DNA of 64,000 nucleotides. It comes from Sva-07 sp963716235 (lineage in GTDB: Bacteria > Actinomycetota > Acidimicrobiia > Acidimicrobiales > Ilumatobacteraceae). Location of the stretch: positions 310,001 through 374,000 of the forward strand of contig CAVQTE010000020.1 in assembly GCA_963716235.1 (NCBI GenBank), written 5' to 3'. The notes below the pieces were generated by a model, which did no database searches, had not been told where the DNA came from, and saw nothing but the letters and a program-made list of their open reading frames with translations. This document shows, one piece after another, positions 16,139 to 24,480 of this stretch; position 1 is the stretch's first letter; every line of letters begins with the position of its first letter. Both the position numbers and the translations under genes were made by a program.

Positions 16139-17332
16139 TCAGCCGGTCAGCGCAACACCGGTTGGATTGAACGGTTGTGACAGTAGGTGGTCGAGGGCTT
16201 CGGCGGGGGTGCGCCAGTTGAGTCGTTTGCGGGGTCGGTTGTTGAGTTCGGCGGCGACGAAGTCGAGGTAGCCGGCGCCGTGGACGGACAAGTCGGAGCC
16301 CTTGGGGAAGTACTGGCGCAGCAGGCCGTTGGTGTTTTCGTTGGTGCCTCGCTGCCAGGGTGAGCGTGGATCGCAGAAGTAGACCTCGAGGTTGGTGGCA
16401 GCAGCGATCTGGATGTGGTTGCTCATCTCGCTGCCCTGGTCCCAGGTGAGGGTCTTGCGCAAGATGTCGGGGAGTTCGCTGGTCTTGAGGATGATCGCTT
16501 CTTGAACAGCGAGTGCACCGTGGTTGACGGGCAGGTGCAGCAGCATCGTGAACCCGGTCGTGCGCTCCACCAGGGTCCCAATGGCCGAGGCGCTGTTCGT
16601 GCCGACGATCAGATCGCCTTCCCAATGACCAGGCACGGCACGATCAGCGGCCTCGGCGGGTCGTTCGCTGATGTTGATCATGTCGGGGATCCGACCGCGA
16701 CGCTCACCGTCACGGCGGCGCGGTTTGCGCTGGGTTCGTCCAGTGCGCAGGTGTTTGGCCAACTCGCGACGTAACCCGCCGCGTCCTTGCACATAGATCG
16801 ACTGATAGATCGTCTCGGGCGCCACTCGCATCTCCGGGTCGTCAGCGAAGTCCTCACGCAGCCGCCGGGCGATCTGCTCGGGACTGTGATTGAGTTCCAA
16901 CCTCGATTGCACCTCACGACGCAACACGATGTTGCAGGCAAGCTTGGCAGGCTTGGGCCGCTGCGCCTTCACGTCAGCGTCGGCTTGGCTGGTCGAGGCC
17001 CGATACGGCCGCGATTGACCGCACGTCGGCAATCGACGCAACTCCCGGCTGATCGTGGAAGGACTCCGCCCAAGTTGACGGGCGATCTGTCGAACACCAT
17101 CGCCAGCGGCGCGTAGACAAGCGATCTCTTCACGTTCCTCGAACGACAACCGTGCCCCGGACAGCTCCTGCACCACTGGAATCACGCCGCCAGCCTCGAT
17201 CATCCAGCGCAACCCGGTCATCGATGACACCCCAGCCTCGAGCGCAGCAACAGCCACCGTGTCACCCGCACGAACCCGCACCCAGAACCGACGACGCACC
17301 TGCCCCGGCAACCTCGGACGACCCCTCACCAC
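16139..17332 (-). CDS. IS30-family transposase
   Basis: The protein has 397 residues, longer at the N-terminus than IS30 itself. A helix-turn-helix (about 65-98, LSFEEREEIACLRAAGDGVR and RSPSTISRELRR) precedes a DDE domain. Its acidic residues are Asp240 (HWEGDLIVG), Asp298 (TWDQGSEM) and Glu332 (RGTNENTNGLLR). No frameshift or internal stop is visible and both inverted repeats remain, so the element may still be active. The spacing and the N-E-N-T-N-G signature are typical of the family. Confidence 0.93.
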   Translation of the reverse strand: MVRGRPRLPGQVRRRFWVRVRAGDTVAVAALEAGVSSMTGLRWMIEAGGVIPVVQELSGARLSFEEREEIACLRAAGDGVRQIARQLGRSPSTISRELRRLPTCGQSRPYRASTSQADADVKAQRPKPAKLACNIVLRREVQSRLELNHSPEQIARRLREDFADDPEMRVAPETIYQSIYVQGRGGLRRELAKHLRTGRTQRKPRRRDGERRGRIPDMINISERPAEAADRAVPGHWEGDLIVGTNSASAIGTLVERTTGFTMLLHLPVNHGALAVQEAIILKTSELPDILRKTLTWDQGSEMSNHIQIAAATNLEVYFCDPRSPWQRGTNENTNGLLRQYFPKGSDLSVHGAGYLDFVAAELNNRPRKRLNWRTPAEALDHLLSQPFNPTGVALTG

Positions 17333-17365
17333 ACACCCCCGTCATGAAGGTGTTGCACTGACCGG
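16143..17365 (-). mobile_element. IS30-family insertion sequence
   Basis: Terminal inverted repeats are CCGGTCAGCGCAACACC (16143-16159) and its complement at 17349-17365, differing at one position of 17. They enclose a single complete transposase gene. The transposase stop codon lies 2-4 bp outside the left repeat, so the true end may be a few bases further out. The flanks are the two halves of a palindromic repeat, which fits the known preference of IS30-type elements for symmetric targets. Confidence 0.85.
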
Positions 17366-17366
17366 T

Positions 17367-17397
17367 GGAACCCGCCCAACGAATTCGTCACGCAAAC
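17367..17397. repeat. Right half of TTTGCGT palindromic repeat at the IS boundary
   Basis: This stretch runs from GGAACCCGCCCAACGAA to TTCGTCACGCAAACC and is complementary to 16098-16130 across the insertion element. Its order also matches the right half of the copies at 18328 and 19231 (CCCGCC-CAACGAA, then ACGCAAAC). It lies 22 bp before the chosen start of the fatty-acid-hydroxylase-type gene and so may include that gene's promoter. Confidence 0.75.
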
Positions 17398-17418
17398 CCG
17401 AAATGCGACACTGGGGGT

Positions 17419-18348
17419 GTGAAGGCCCTCAACTCTCGCCCGATCGACACGGTCGATCTGCTGTCACTTCCGGTGTTCATCGCAACGATGGTGTGGGAGG
17501 CTCGGGTGCTCGCCCACCGCGAACTGCGCGAGTTCGGTGACCTCGACGACGCGTCACTCGAGCAACTCTCCGACGATCGGCTGCCTCCCGACCCGTTGGT
17601 GCCGGTGGGTTACGAACGTCGCGACACCGCCGCCAGCCTGTCGATGCTGGCCGGCAACGTCGCCGTCAACCTCGCCCTCGCCGGTGGGATCGCAGCAATG
17701 AACCGGTTCGTGTTCAAGCGTCGCATCGCCGACATCGGTGCAACCAGATGGTCCCTGCCGGCGGCGATGGTCGCCTGGGACTTCCTCTACTACTGGGATC
17801 ATCGGTGGATGCACGAGGTGCGGCTGTTCTGGGCGAACCACGTCAGCCATCACTCGAGCGAGCGGTACAACTTGTCGACGGCGTTACGTCAGCCGTGGTC
17901 GGGCTTTCTCACGTCGTGGGTGTTCCTGCCGATGCCGCTGCTCGGCATTCCCGCCCATCATGTGATCAAGGCCGGCCAGATCAATCTGCTGTACCAGTAC
18001 TGGATCCACACCGAAGCAATCGACAGGCTCCCGAAGCCGATCGAGGCAGTGTTCAACACGCCGTCGCACCACCGCGTGCACCACGGCGCGAACCCGCAGT
18101 ACCTCGACAAGAACTACGGCGGCATCCTCATCGTGTGGGACAGGCTGTTCGGCACGTTCGAGCCCGAGGTGCGCCGGATCAAGTACGGCCTCACCAAGAA
18201 CATCCACACCTACAACCCGGTTCGCATCGGCTACCACGAGTTCGCCGACATCGCCCGCGACGTCAAGGGGGCCCGTTGCTGGCGTGACCGCTTCGGCTAC
18301 GTGTTCCGCGGCCCCGGCTGGCAGCCCACTCCAGAGCGGTTTGCGTGA
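17419..18348 (+). CDS. Fatty-acid hydroxylase / sterol-desaturase-type membrane protein
   Basis: This 309-residue di-iron membrane protein starts at GTG 17419, preceded by CTGGGGG. An upstream GTG at 17365 lies in the IS end and is rejected. The histidine clusters are in order HRWMHEVRLF, HVSHHSSERYN and HHRVHHGANPQYLDKNYGG, as required for the non-haem di-iron site. Several hydrophobic helices lie before them. The family hydroxylates or desaturates lipids and carotenoids; substrate unknown. The insertion sequence immediately upstream may alter expression. The last codons (ERFA, stop) are part of a dispersed repeat copy. Confidence 0.87.
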   Translation: MKALNSRPIDTVDLLSLPVFIATMVWEARVLAHRELREFGDLDDASLEQLSDDRLPPDPLVPVGYERRDTAASLSMLAGNVAVNLALAGGIAAMNRFVFKRRIADIGATRWSLPAAMVAWDFLYYWDHRWMHEVRLFWANHVSHHSSERYNLSTALRQPWSGFLTSWVFLPMPLLGIPAHHVIKAGQINLLYQYWIHTEAIDRLPKPIEAVFNTPSHHRVHHGANPQYLDKNYGGILIVWDRLFGTFEPEVRRIKYGLTKNIHTYNPVRIGYHEFADIARDVKGARCWRDRFGYVFRGPGWQPTPERFA

Positions 18349-18389
18349 CACTTCCATTGGCCCGCCCCAACGAAACCGCAACGCAAACG
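18328..18389. repeat. TTTGCGT/ACGCAAA palindromic repeat, copy 1
   Basis: The repeat begins ACTCCAGAGCG, has outer arms GTTTGCGT (18339-18346) and ACGCAAAC (18381-18388), and a centre TTGGCCCGCCCCAA. It covers the final codons and stop of the hydroxylase gene. A close second copy sits at 19231-19292, on the far side of the next gene. Confidence 0.85.
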
Positions 18390-18406
18390 TCGAATCCGGC
18401 GGCGAG

Positions 18407-19201
18407 TCAGGCGGCGGTGTACGGGGCGAGGACCATGGCCACCAGGGGGCTGACCTCGAGATCGGCCGGGTCGTAGCCGGGCTTGAACGTGGCCAGGTAG
18501 CGCGACCTGCCGTTGCGCAGCCACGGTGGAACGTGATGCTTGGCGGGAGCGCCCTGCGAAGCCAGCAAGATGCGCTGCATGTCATCGACCGCGCGCTGGA
18601 AGTGCGCCTGCGCCCTCAGTGAGCCGGCGACCCGGTAGACCCAGTTGCCCTCGAGGTGCTCGTACACACCGAACGCCACGGTGCGGTGTTCGATCTCCTC
18701 CGCGGCGTGCCACGCCCACAGCTGTTGCCACGCCCCGAAGCGATCCGAGCCGGCGCGAGCGCCCGACGAGACCTCCTCGAACATGGTCATCGCCATCGCA
18801 CACGTCATCGCTTCGAAGCCTTCGGCATACATCAGGTTGAACCGACGCGATTTCTCGGCGTTGAAGCGGCGATAGTCGGCGTCGAGGCGATCCTCGACCG
18901 CCTGCAGCTTCGCGGCGACGTGCGGCCCGAGCTGGGCCTTGATGATCTCGTTGATCCGGCGATGGTTCTGGAAGTGCTGCGCTTCCTGGCCGATGAACTC
19001 GCGGACGTCGGCGGCGAGCTCGGGATCGGTGATGTCGTCGGCCACCGCACGGTAGGTGCGAATCAGATACGGCTCGAGGTACGGCATCGTCAGCGAGAAC
19101 GCAACGAGGTACGTCTCGCGGACGAGGTCGTCGCCCGGCAGAACGTCGTCGAGTTCGTCGGGGAACTCGAACTTGACCTTGCGGACCGTGATGTCAGCCA
19201 T
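18407..19201 (-). CDS. Predicted metal-dependent hydrolase (PF10118-type)
   Basis: This 264-residue, all-helical protein has EFIGQEAQHFQNHRRINE and WAWHAAEEIEHRTVAFGVY. These are the two Glu/His clusters of the DUF455-like, PF10118 family of ferritin-like predicted metal-dependent hydrolases. MADITVRKVKFEFPDELDDV is a usual opening. No membrane segment is clear. The reaction is unknown in the family. It is bracketed by two nearly identical copies of the TTTGCGT repeat, 903 bp apart, which may have served to bring it in or could allow its deletion. Confidence 0.8.
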   Translation of the reverse strand: MADITVRKVKFEFPDELDDVLPGDDLVRETYLVAFSLTMPYLEPYLIRTYRAVADDITDPELAADVREFIGQEAQHFQNHRRINEIIKAQLGPHVAAKLQAVEDRLDADYRRFNAEKSRRFNLMYAEGFEAMTCAMAMTMFEEVSSGARAGSDRFGAWQQLWAWHAAEEIEHRTVAFGVYEHLEGNWVYRVAGSLRAQAHFQRAVDDMQRILLASQGAPAKHHVPPWLRNGRSRYLATFKPGYDPADLEVSPLVAMVLAPYTAA

Positions 19202-19230
19202 CGGGGCACACTACCGAACCCGAATCGCGC

Positions 19231-19292
19231 ACTCCAGAGCGATTTGCGTGACGGCTCGGTTGGCCCGCCCCAACAGAACCGCAACGCAAACG
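19231..19292. repeat. TTTGCGT/ACGCAAA palindromic repeat, copy 2
   Basis: This copy is nearly identical to 18328-18389, including the leading ACTCCAGAGCG that lies outside the palindrome. Arms are TTTGCGT (19243-19249) and ACGCAAA (19284-19290), centre TTGGCCCGCCCCAAC. It lies between two minus-strand genes, 12 bp before the corA stop codon. Confidence 0.85.
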
Positions 19293-19304
19293 GCCAGTGA
19301 ATCG

Positions 19305-20273
19305 CTACAGCCAGCCGGACTTCTTGAACTGGCGATAGAGGGAAGCAACGGCGATCGCGGTGAGCGTGAGGACCAACGGGTAGCCGAGCGTCCAGCCGAG
19401 CTCGGGCATGTTGTCGAAGTTCATCCCGTAGATACCGGCAATCATCGTCGGCACCGCCGCCATTGCGACCCAGGCGCTGATCTTGCGCATGTCGTCGTTC
19501 TGGCGGACAGTGATCTGCGTGAGGCTGGCGGTCAGCGCGGCGTCGAGCAGCCCCGACAGCGAGTGCGCTCGAGTCACCGCCCGGTCGAGCTGATCTTCGG
19601 CTTCGTTGAGGTCGGCGAGCACCTCGGGGTGCAGCTGCGACCCTCGAACGCGTATGAGTCGAGCGAGCGGATCGTCGAGCGAGTCGATCGCCACCAGCAT
19701 CCGTCGAACCTCGCGCTTGAGCCTGTAGAGACGCTGCACCGGCTGGCGGTGCGTGTCGGAGAACACGTCACGCTCCACCTCGATCACGTCGTTCTCGAAT
19801 CCGTCGAGCGCGGGTCCGTAGTCGTCGATCACGAGCCCGATCACTGCAGCGACCACGGCCGTCGGCCCGAGGCGTAGGCGGGAGGGGTCACGCTCGAGCG
19901 ATGCCCGTACAGACGCCAGTTGACTGGCCTGGCCGTGGCGGATCGTGATGACGGCGTTCGCGGCCACGAGCAGCGTCATTTCGCCCAGTGCAATGGTTTC
20001 GTTGCGGTCCTCGTAGGCCGCCGTGCGCAGCACGATCTGCACGGTCGATCCCTCGACGGTCAGCACGGGCCGCCGATGGGGGGTGAGCACTTCGGTGGGC
20101 GACACGCCGGTGATCCCGAGAGCTGTCAGGCCACGCTGCAACTCCGCTTCATCGGGCATCCGGAGACCCAACCAGACGAAGCCACCTTCAGCGATCGGGT
20201 CGTCGATCGACATCGTGTCGGGATCGAACTCGCGCCGGCACCCATCGACGTAGGCAGCACAATCGATTCTCAC
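19305..20273 (-). CDS. corA: CorA-like Mg2+/Co2+ transporter
   Basis: This 322-residue protein starts at GTG 20273 (RIDCAAYVDGCRREFD); the frame is open further but that part overlaps the divergent gene. The N-terminal cytoplasmic funnel is followed by a long coiled helix. Two C-terminal membrane helices come last, the first ending in the selectivity motif YGMNFDNMPE. The protein then ends in a short basic tail (RQFKKSGWL), as normal for CorA. It takes up Mg2+ through a pentameric channel. The divergent neighbour starts 94 bp away, so the two probably share a promoter region. Confidence 0.9.
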   Translation of the reverse strand: MRIDCAAYVDGCRREFDPDTMSIDDPIAEGGFVWLGLRMPDEAELQRGLTALGITGVSPTEVLTPHRRPVLTVEGSTVQIVLRTAAYEDRNETIALGEMTLLVAANAVITIRHGQASQLASVRASLERDPSRLRLGPTAVVAAVIGLVIDDYGPALDGFENDVIEVERDVFSDTHRQPVQRLYRLKREVRRMLVAIDSLDDPLARLIRVRGSQLHPEVLADLNEAEDQLDRAVTRAHSLSGLLDAALTASLTQITVRQNDDMRKISAWVAMAAVPTMIAGIYGMNFDNMPELGWTLGYPLVLTLTAIAVASLYRQFKKSGWL

Positions 20274-20367
20274 GGGCCCAGTGTCGCCGATGTCGCGCCT
20301 TGTTTCCGACACCCCGAGCAATGCGCGGTTGCAGGAACGCAGGGCCGGTCGGCAAGCATGGGAGGTG

Positions 20368-21885
20368 ATGACCCAGACCGAGAGCACCATCGACGCCCCC
20401 AACTCCGTCACCACCGAACATTTCGACGTGCTGATCGTCGGAGCAGGGATCTCCGGTGTCGGCGCGGCATACCACCTGCAGGACCAGTACCCGGAGAAGT
20501 CGTTCGTCGTGCTCGAGAAGTTCGCGAGCTTCGGTGGCACCTGGCTCACCCATACGTACCCGGGCATTCGCTCGGACAGCGATCTGTACACCTTCGGCTA
20601 CCGCTTCAAGCCGTGGATCGGGCCTCCGATCGCCACCGCCGACAAGATCCTGAGCTACATGGGCGAGGTGATCGAGGAGAACGATCTCGGTCGCCACATC
20701 CGTTACAACCACGCGATTGCATCAGCCGAGTGGTCGAGCGACGACAACCTCTGGACCCTGCACGGCACGCGCACCGATCCGGTCACCGGCAACACGACGG
20801 CGATCACGTTCACCACCAACTTCCTGTGGATGTGCCAGGGCTACTACCGGCACGAGAAGGGATACACACCCGACTGGCCGGGCATGGACAGCTACCAAGG
20901 CCGCATCGTTCACCCGCAGACGTGGCCGAGCGACATCGACCTGTCGGGCAAGCAGGTACTCGTCATCGGTTCAGGAGCGACGGCTGCGACACTCGTTCCC
21001 GCCATCGCCGGCGAATGCGAGCACGTCACCATGCTGCAGCGGTCGCCGACCTACTTCGTCTCCCGTCCCAACGTCAACGAGGTCGCCGACATGCTCCGCG
21101 ATCTCGAGGTCCCCGAGGAGTGGACGCACGAAATCGTCCGTCGCAAAGCGCTCAAGGACCAGGCCGAGATCACCCGGATGTCGTTCGAGTTCCCCGAGAT
21201 GGTGCGCGACGAGCTCCTCCGACTCGTCACCGAGGAACTCCCGGAGGGCTACGACGTCGAGAAGCACTTCACCCCCAAGTACCGGCCATGGCAGCAGCGT
21301 CTCGCAATGGTTCCCGACGGCGACCTGTTCAAGGGCATCAGCAGCGGCAAGGCGTCGGTCGTGACCGATGAGATCGAGACGTTCAACGAGACCGGAATCC
21401 TCACGACATCCGGTGAGCAGCTCGACGCCGATGTCATCATCACCGCCACCGGTTTCGACCTGAGCGTGCTCGGCGACATCGGCTTCACCGTCGATGGACG
21501 GCCCGTCAACTACGCCGACACCATCACGTACCGGGGGATGATGTTCACCGGCGTGCCGAACCTGGTGTGGGTGTTCGGGTACTTCCGGGCGAGTTGGACC
21601 CTGCGCGCCGACCTGATCGGCGACTTTGTCTGCCGTCTGCTGCGTCACATGGACGATCTCGGCGTGCACCGCGTGACGCCGCAGCTGCGGCCCGAGGACG
21701 TCGACATGGAGATCGGGTCGTGGATCGATCCCGAGAACTTCAACCCCGGCTACCTGATGCGCAGCCAGCACCTGATGCCCAAACGCGGCGACAAGCCCGA
21801 ATGGCAGCACACCCAGGATTACTGGGTCGAGAAAGAGGCACTGCCGGCCGCCGACCTCGACGACGGTTGCCTCATCTACGAGTGA
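20368..21885 (+). CDS. Class B flavin monooxygenase (Baeyer-Villiger type)
   Basis: The 505-residue protein starts at ATG 20368, preceded by GGGAGGTG. The FAD-binding Rossmann motif VLIVGAGISGVGAAYHLQ (20-37), EKFASFGGTWLTHTYPGIRS and the NADPH motif VLVIGSGATAATL are present. The family fingerprint F-x-G-x-x-x-H-x-x-x-W-P appears as YQGRIVHPQTWP, with Tyr in place of the first Phe. Such enzymes insert oxygen next to a ketone or oxidise heteroatoms using NADPH and O2. A GGGGTC palindrome follows the stop by 3 bp, then a Gfo/Idh dehydrogenase gene. Confidence 0.88.
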   Translation: MTQTESTIDAPNSVTTEHFDVLIVGAGISGVGAAYHLQDQYPEKSFVVLEKFASFGGTWLTHTYPGIRSDSDLYTFGYRFKPWIGPPIATADKILSYMGEVIEENDLGRHIRYNHAIASAEWSSDDNLWTLHGTRTDPVTGNTTAITFTTNFLWMCQGYYRHEKGYTPDWPGMDSYQGRIVHPQTWPSDIDLSGKQVLVIGSGATAATLVPAIAGECEHVTMLQRSPTYFVSRPNVNEVADMLRDLEVPEEWTHEIVRRKALKDQAEITRMSFEFPEMVRDELLRLVTEELPEGYDVEKHFTPKYRPWQQRLAMVPDGDLFKGISSGKASVVTDEIETFNETGILTTSGEQLDADVIITATGFDLSVLGDIGFTVDGRPVNYADTITYRGMMFTGVPNLVWVFGYFRASWTLRADLIGDFVCRLLRHMDDLGVHRVTPQLRPEDVDMEIGSWIDPENFNPGYLMRSQHLMPKRGDKPEWQHTQDYWVEKEALPAADLDDGCLIYE

Positions 21886-21888
21886 CCG

Positions 21889-21919
21889 ATCACGATTGGG
21901 GTCAGACCCCAATCGTGAT
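21889..21919. repeat. GGGGTCAGACCCC palindrome after the flavin monooxygenase gene
   Basis: This perfect 31-bp palindrome is centred on A21904, with outer arms ATCACGATT/AATCGTGAT. It starts 4 bp after the monooxygenase stop and could work as a transcription end or processing hairpin, although no T-run follows. Confidence 0.9.
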
Positions 21920-21934
21920 TCTGACGGGAGGGAC

Positions 21935-22987
21935 ATGACCGTTCGCATCGGGTTCTACGGGACCGGGTTCATCAGCAGAACACACAATTGGTTCCTCAAG
22001 CATTCGACAGCCGACCATCGCATCGTCGCCGTCCACGATCCGCAGGCCGATCGGGCCCGAGCGTTCGCCGACCGCGTCGGCGCCCGAGCCGTCGGCGAGG
22101 ACGAACTGCTCGAACTGGTCGATGCCGTGTTCGTGACGACATGGACATCCGAGCACGAGCGACTCGTTGCCGCGGCGGCCGATCGGGGGCTGGCCGTCTT
22201 CTGCGAGAAGCCGCTCGCTGTCGACGGCACCGTTGCACAACGGATGGTCGACGCTGTCGAATCGGCCGGGGTGGTGAACCAGGTCGGGTTGGTCCTACGT
22301 TTCACACCGCAGTTCATGCACGCCCGCACGCTGCTCGCGGATCCGCGGGCGGGGCGGCTGCTCGCCGTGTCGTTCCGCGACGACCAGTTCATCCCGATCC
22401 AGAGCCACTACGGATCGACCTGGCGGGTGGATCCCACTCGGTGTGGGCGCGGCACGCTCCTCGAGCACTCGATTCACGACGTCGACGTCATGCAGTGGAT
22501 GTGCGGTCCGGTCGATTCGGTCAGCGGCACGGTCCGAGAGGTGCACGGCTACCCGCTCATCGACGACGTGGCCGTGGCCCGCATGGAGTTCACGAGCGGA
22601 GCGGTTGCGTCCCTCACGTCGATCTGGCACGACATCGTCGACCGCCCGAGTCTGCGCAGTGTCGAGCTGTTCTCCGAGAACTTGTACCTCTCGATGGACG
22701 GCACGCCCGAAGGTCCGCTCACCTGGCAGTTCACGGGCGAACCGGTCCAGTCGCTCCAGGGTGAAGCGCTGGCGCGGACCTGCATCGACAGCGGTACGGC
22801 GCGGGCTCACGACATCGCCGTCGTCCCCGGCGGCGCGATGTTCAATCCCTTGACGCCGTTCATCGACGCGATCAACGAGGCCAAGCCGTCGCCGCTCCCC
22901 TTCAGCGAGGCGCTGGCAGCCCACCGACTGGTCGACGCGATCTACGCCTCCGCCGACCAGGGAGGCACGGTCGTCGCGACGCGCTGA
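21935..22987 (+). CDS. Gfo/Idh/MocA-family oxidoreductase
   Basis: The 350-residue protein starts at ATG 21935 behind GACGGGAGGGAC. The N-terminal NAD(P)-binding domain shows IGFYGTGFISRTHNWF and FCEKPLAVDG, the E-K-P motif of the family. The C-terminal alpha/beta domain has GRGTLLEHSIHDVDVMQWM, with His residues at the expected catalytic places. Members oxidise or reduce sugars, inositols and related polyols; the substrate is unknown. The gene lies downstream of the flavin monooxygenase with only a palindrome between them. Confidence 0.85.
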   Translation: MTVRIGFYGTGFISRTHNWFLKHSTADHRIVAVHDPQADRARAFADRVGARAVGEDELLELVDAVFVTTWTSEHERLVAAAADRGLAVFCEKPLAVDGTVAQRMVDAVESAGVVNQVGLVLRFTPQFMHARTLLADPRAGRLLAVSFRDDQFIPIQSHYGSTWRVDPTRCGRGTLLEHSIHDVDVMQWMCGPVDSVSGTVREVHGYPLIDDVAVARMEFTSGAVASLTSIWHDIVDRPSLRSVELFSENLYLSMDGTPEGPLTWQFTGEPVQSLQGEALARTCIDSGTARAHDIAVVPGGAMFNPLTPFIDAINEAKPSPLPFSEALAAHRLVDAIYASADQGGTVVATR

Positions 22988-22990
22988 TCG

Positions 22991-23281
22991 TCAGTGATGG
23001 AAGCGATCGAGGTCGACGCCGACGTCGGGTACTGCTTGTTCATCGACGTAGCACCATGCCCAGTGCTCACCTGGCTCGAACGACTGGATCACTGGATGAC
23101 CGGTGCAGTCGAAGTGCGCCGCTGCGTGACGGTTGGGGGAGTCGTTGCAGCATCCGACGCGACCGCACGACATGCACATCCGAAGGTGCAGCCAGCGACC
23201 ACCGATCGGGGCGCAATCCTCACACTCGACGAAACTGGTCGGTTCCGTCGCGGTGATCGAGGTCAGGTGTTGGCACGGCAT
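22991..23281 (-). CDS. UBP-type zinc-finger protein
   Basis: This 96-residue protein from ATG 23281 (MPCQHLTSI) is a single zinc-finger domain: CEDC, MCMSCGRVGCC, NRHAAAHFDCTGHPVI and EHWAWCYVDE. The Cys/His spacing is that of ubiquitin-hydrolase-type zinc fingers, which in bacteria are found as short stand-alone proteins of unknown function, perhaps binding C-terminal Gly-Gly tails. Convergent with the Gfo/Idh gene, 3 bp apart. Confidence 0.8.
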   Translation of the reverse strand: MPCQHLTSITATEPTSFVECEDCAPIGGRWLHLRMCMSCGRVGCCNDSPNRHAAAHFDCTGHPVIQSFEPGEHWAWCYVDEQAVPDVGVDLDRFHH

Positions 23282-23333
23282 CCGACGATTCTTGTCCAGC
23301 CGCCCGCCCGCGTCGAGTGGATCTTCGGACCGC

Positions 23334-24125
23334 CTACCGGCCGGGCCCGACACTCAGAGGAGCTGCGAACATGCGGGTCAGGATCTCGGCGGAATAGTGC
23401 CGGGCCAGGCTGTCGAGGAACAGCGGGAAGTCAACCGACGCGGTGCCGCTCGCCAGATCGGAGATCGCTCGGATGACACACAGCGGGACGCCGCCGTGCT
23501 CGAGGCATACCTGGGCGACCGCGGCGCCCTCCATGTCAACGCAGATTGCGTTGGGCGTACGCGAGCGAACGACCTCTTTGAGGTCACCGTGGATGAACTC
23601 GTCGCCGGTCGCGATCTGGCCGACGTGAACGGTCGGCCGGTCGATGCCGAGGTGGGCGAGCGCCTCCTCGGTCACGACGTCGCCGAACCCCGACTCGACG
23701 AAGGCACGCGCGGCCAGTTCGGCCGCAATCGTCAGCGTCGCGTCGGTCGGCAACTCGATCACCCTCGACAACGGAATCTCGCCACGAGCGAAGAGTTCGG
23801 GCGGACCCTGCAGATCGTGTTGGATCAACTCGCTCGCAACCACCACGTCACCCACGCGAAGGTCGCCCGACAGCGCCCCGGCGACTCCCGTGAAGATGAT
23901 GGCGTCGACAGCGAAATCACGGATCAGCGTCGATGCCGTCACTGCGGCAGCCACCTTGCCGATGCGTGACTGCACAAGCGTGACGCGCTGCTCACCGAGA
24001 CGTCCGGTGTGAAATCGACGACCGACGTGTTCGGTGACCGTCTCGTCAGTGAGCAGCTCGTGGAGCCGTTCGACCTCTTCGGGCAGCGCTCCCATGAGAC
24101 CGATGTGCGGGTGGGCGCCGGTCAT
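23334..24125 (-). CDS. mtnN: MTA/SAH nucleosidase-like phosphorylase-fold protein
   Basis: This 263-residue enzyme hydrolyses 5'-methylthioadenosine and S-adenosylhomocysteine to adenine and the thio-sugar. GLMGALPEEVERL, VQSRIGKVAAAVTASTLI, FTGVAGALS, VDMEGAAVAQVC (the Met-Glu pair that binds ribose) and CVIRAISDLA (catalytic Asp) are all in place. It is about 30 residues longer than E. coli MtnN, with an insertion around residues 100-140. Upstream of the UBP zinc-finger gene on the same strand. Confidence 0.85.
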   Translation of the reverse strand: MTGAHPHIGLMGALPEEVERLHELLTDETVTEHVGRRFHTGRLGEQRVTLVQSRIGKVAAAVTASTLIRDFAVDAIIFTGVAGALSGDLRVGDVVVASELIQHDLQGPPELFARGEIPLSRVIELPTDATLTIAAELAARAFVESGFGDVVTEEALAHLGIDRPTVHVGQIATGDEFIHGDLKEVVRSRTPNAICVDMEGAAVAQVCLEHGGVPLCVIRAISDLASGTASVDFPLFLDSLARHYSAEILTRMFAAPLSVGPGR

Positions 24126-24146
24126 CGCCGAAGCGTAGATCGGCGA

Positions 24147-24389
24147 TCAGGCGTGCGGGGCGTGGCGACGGCGCTGTGAGGGCACCGCGCACGCCTTCAT
24201 CGACTCACCGAACAGCGGGTTGATCGGGCACACCCCGAACACACCGGTGGCAATCGGGAGCAACGCGAACGCGGCGAGCACGAAGCCGACCGTGCCACCG
24301 ATGGCGATACCCACAGCAATCAGGGCGGCTCCCGCCACGATCCGGATCCAGCGACCGACGGGAGTGTTCATGAAATGGAGGAACTTCAT
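24147..24389 (-). CDS. DUF2892 (YgaP-like) small membrane protein
   Basis: The 80-residue protein from ATG 24389 has a membrane hairpin (RIVAGAALIAVGIAIGG and FVLAAFALLPIATGVFG). CPINPLFGES follows, the usual end of the DUF2892 domain, and a basic tail is added. In other bacteria this domain is fused to or encoded with rhodaneses and sulfide-handling enzymes. A palindrome of the CsoR/CstR operator type lies 9 bp upstream of the start, which supports a role in copper or persulfide response. Confidence 0.82.
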   Translation of the reverse strand: MKFLHFMNTPVGRWIRIVAGAALIAVGIAIGGTVGFVLAAFALLPIATGVFGVCPINPLFGESMKACAVPSQRRRHAPHA

Positions 24390-24398
24390 GTCGTAAGT

Positions 24399-24414
24399 AT
24401 ACCCCCTGGGGTAT
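24399..24414. promoter_or_regulatory. CsoR/CstR-type operator
   Basis: ATACCCCCTGGGGTAT is a perfect 7-2-7 inverted repeat. It matches the ATACC-G-tract-GGTAT form bound by CsoR-family repressors, including copper-sensing CsoR and persulfide-sensing CstR. It lies just before the DUF2892 gene and about 66 bp before the divergent SDR gene. No CsoR-family gene is in the window, so the regulator is elsewhere. Confidence 0.7.
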
Positions 24415-24480
24415 CCGATCCCTGGCGGTGACCGAGGGTTCTGCTCTCGGTCGCGCGCAGCGGCGTCTACGGTTCGCCGC

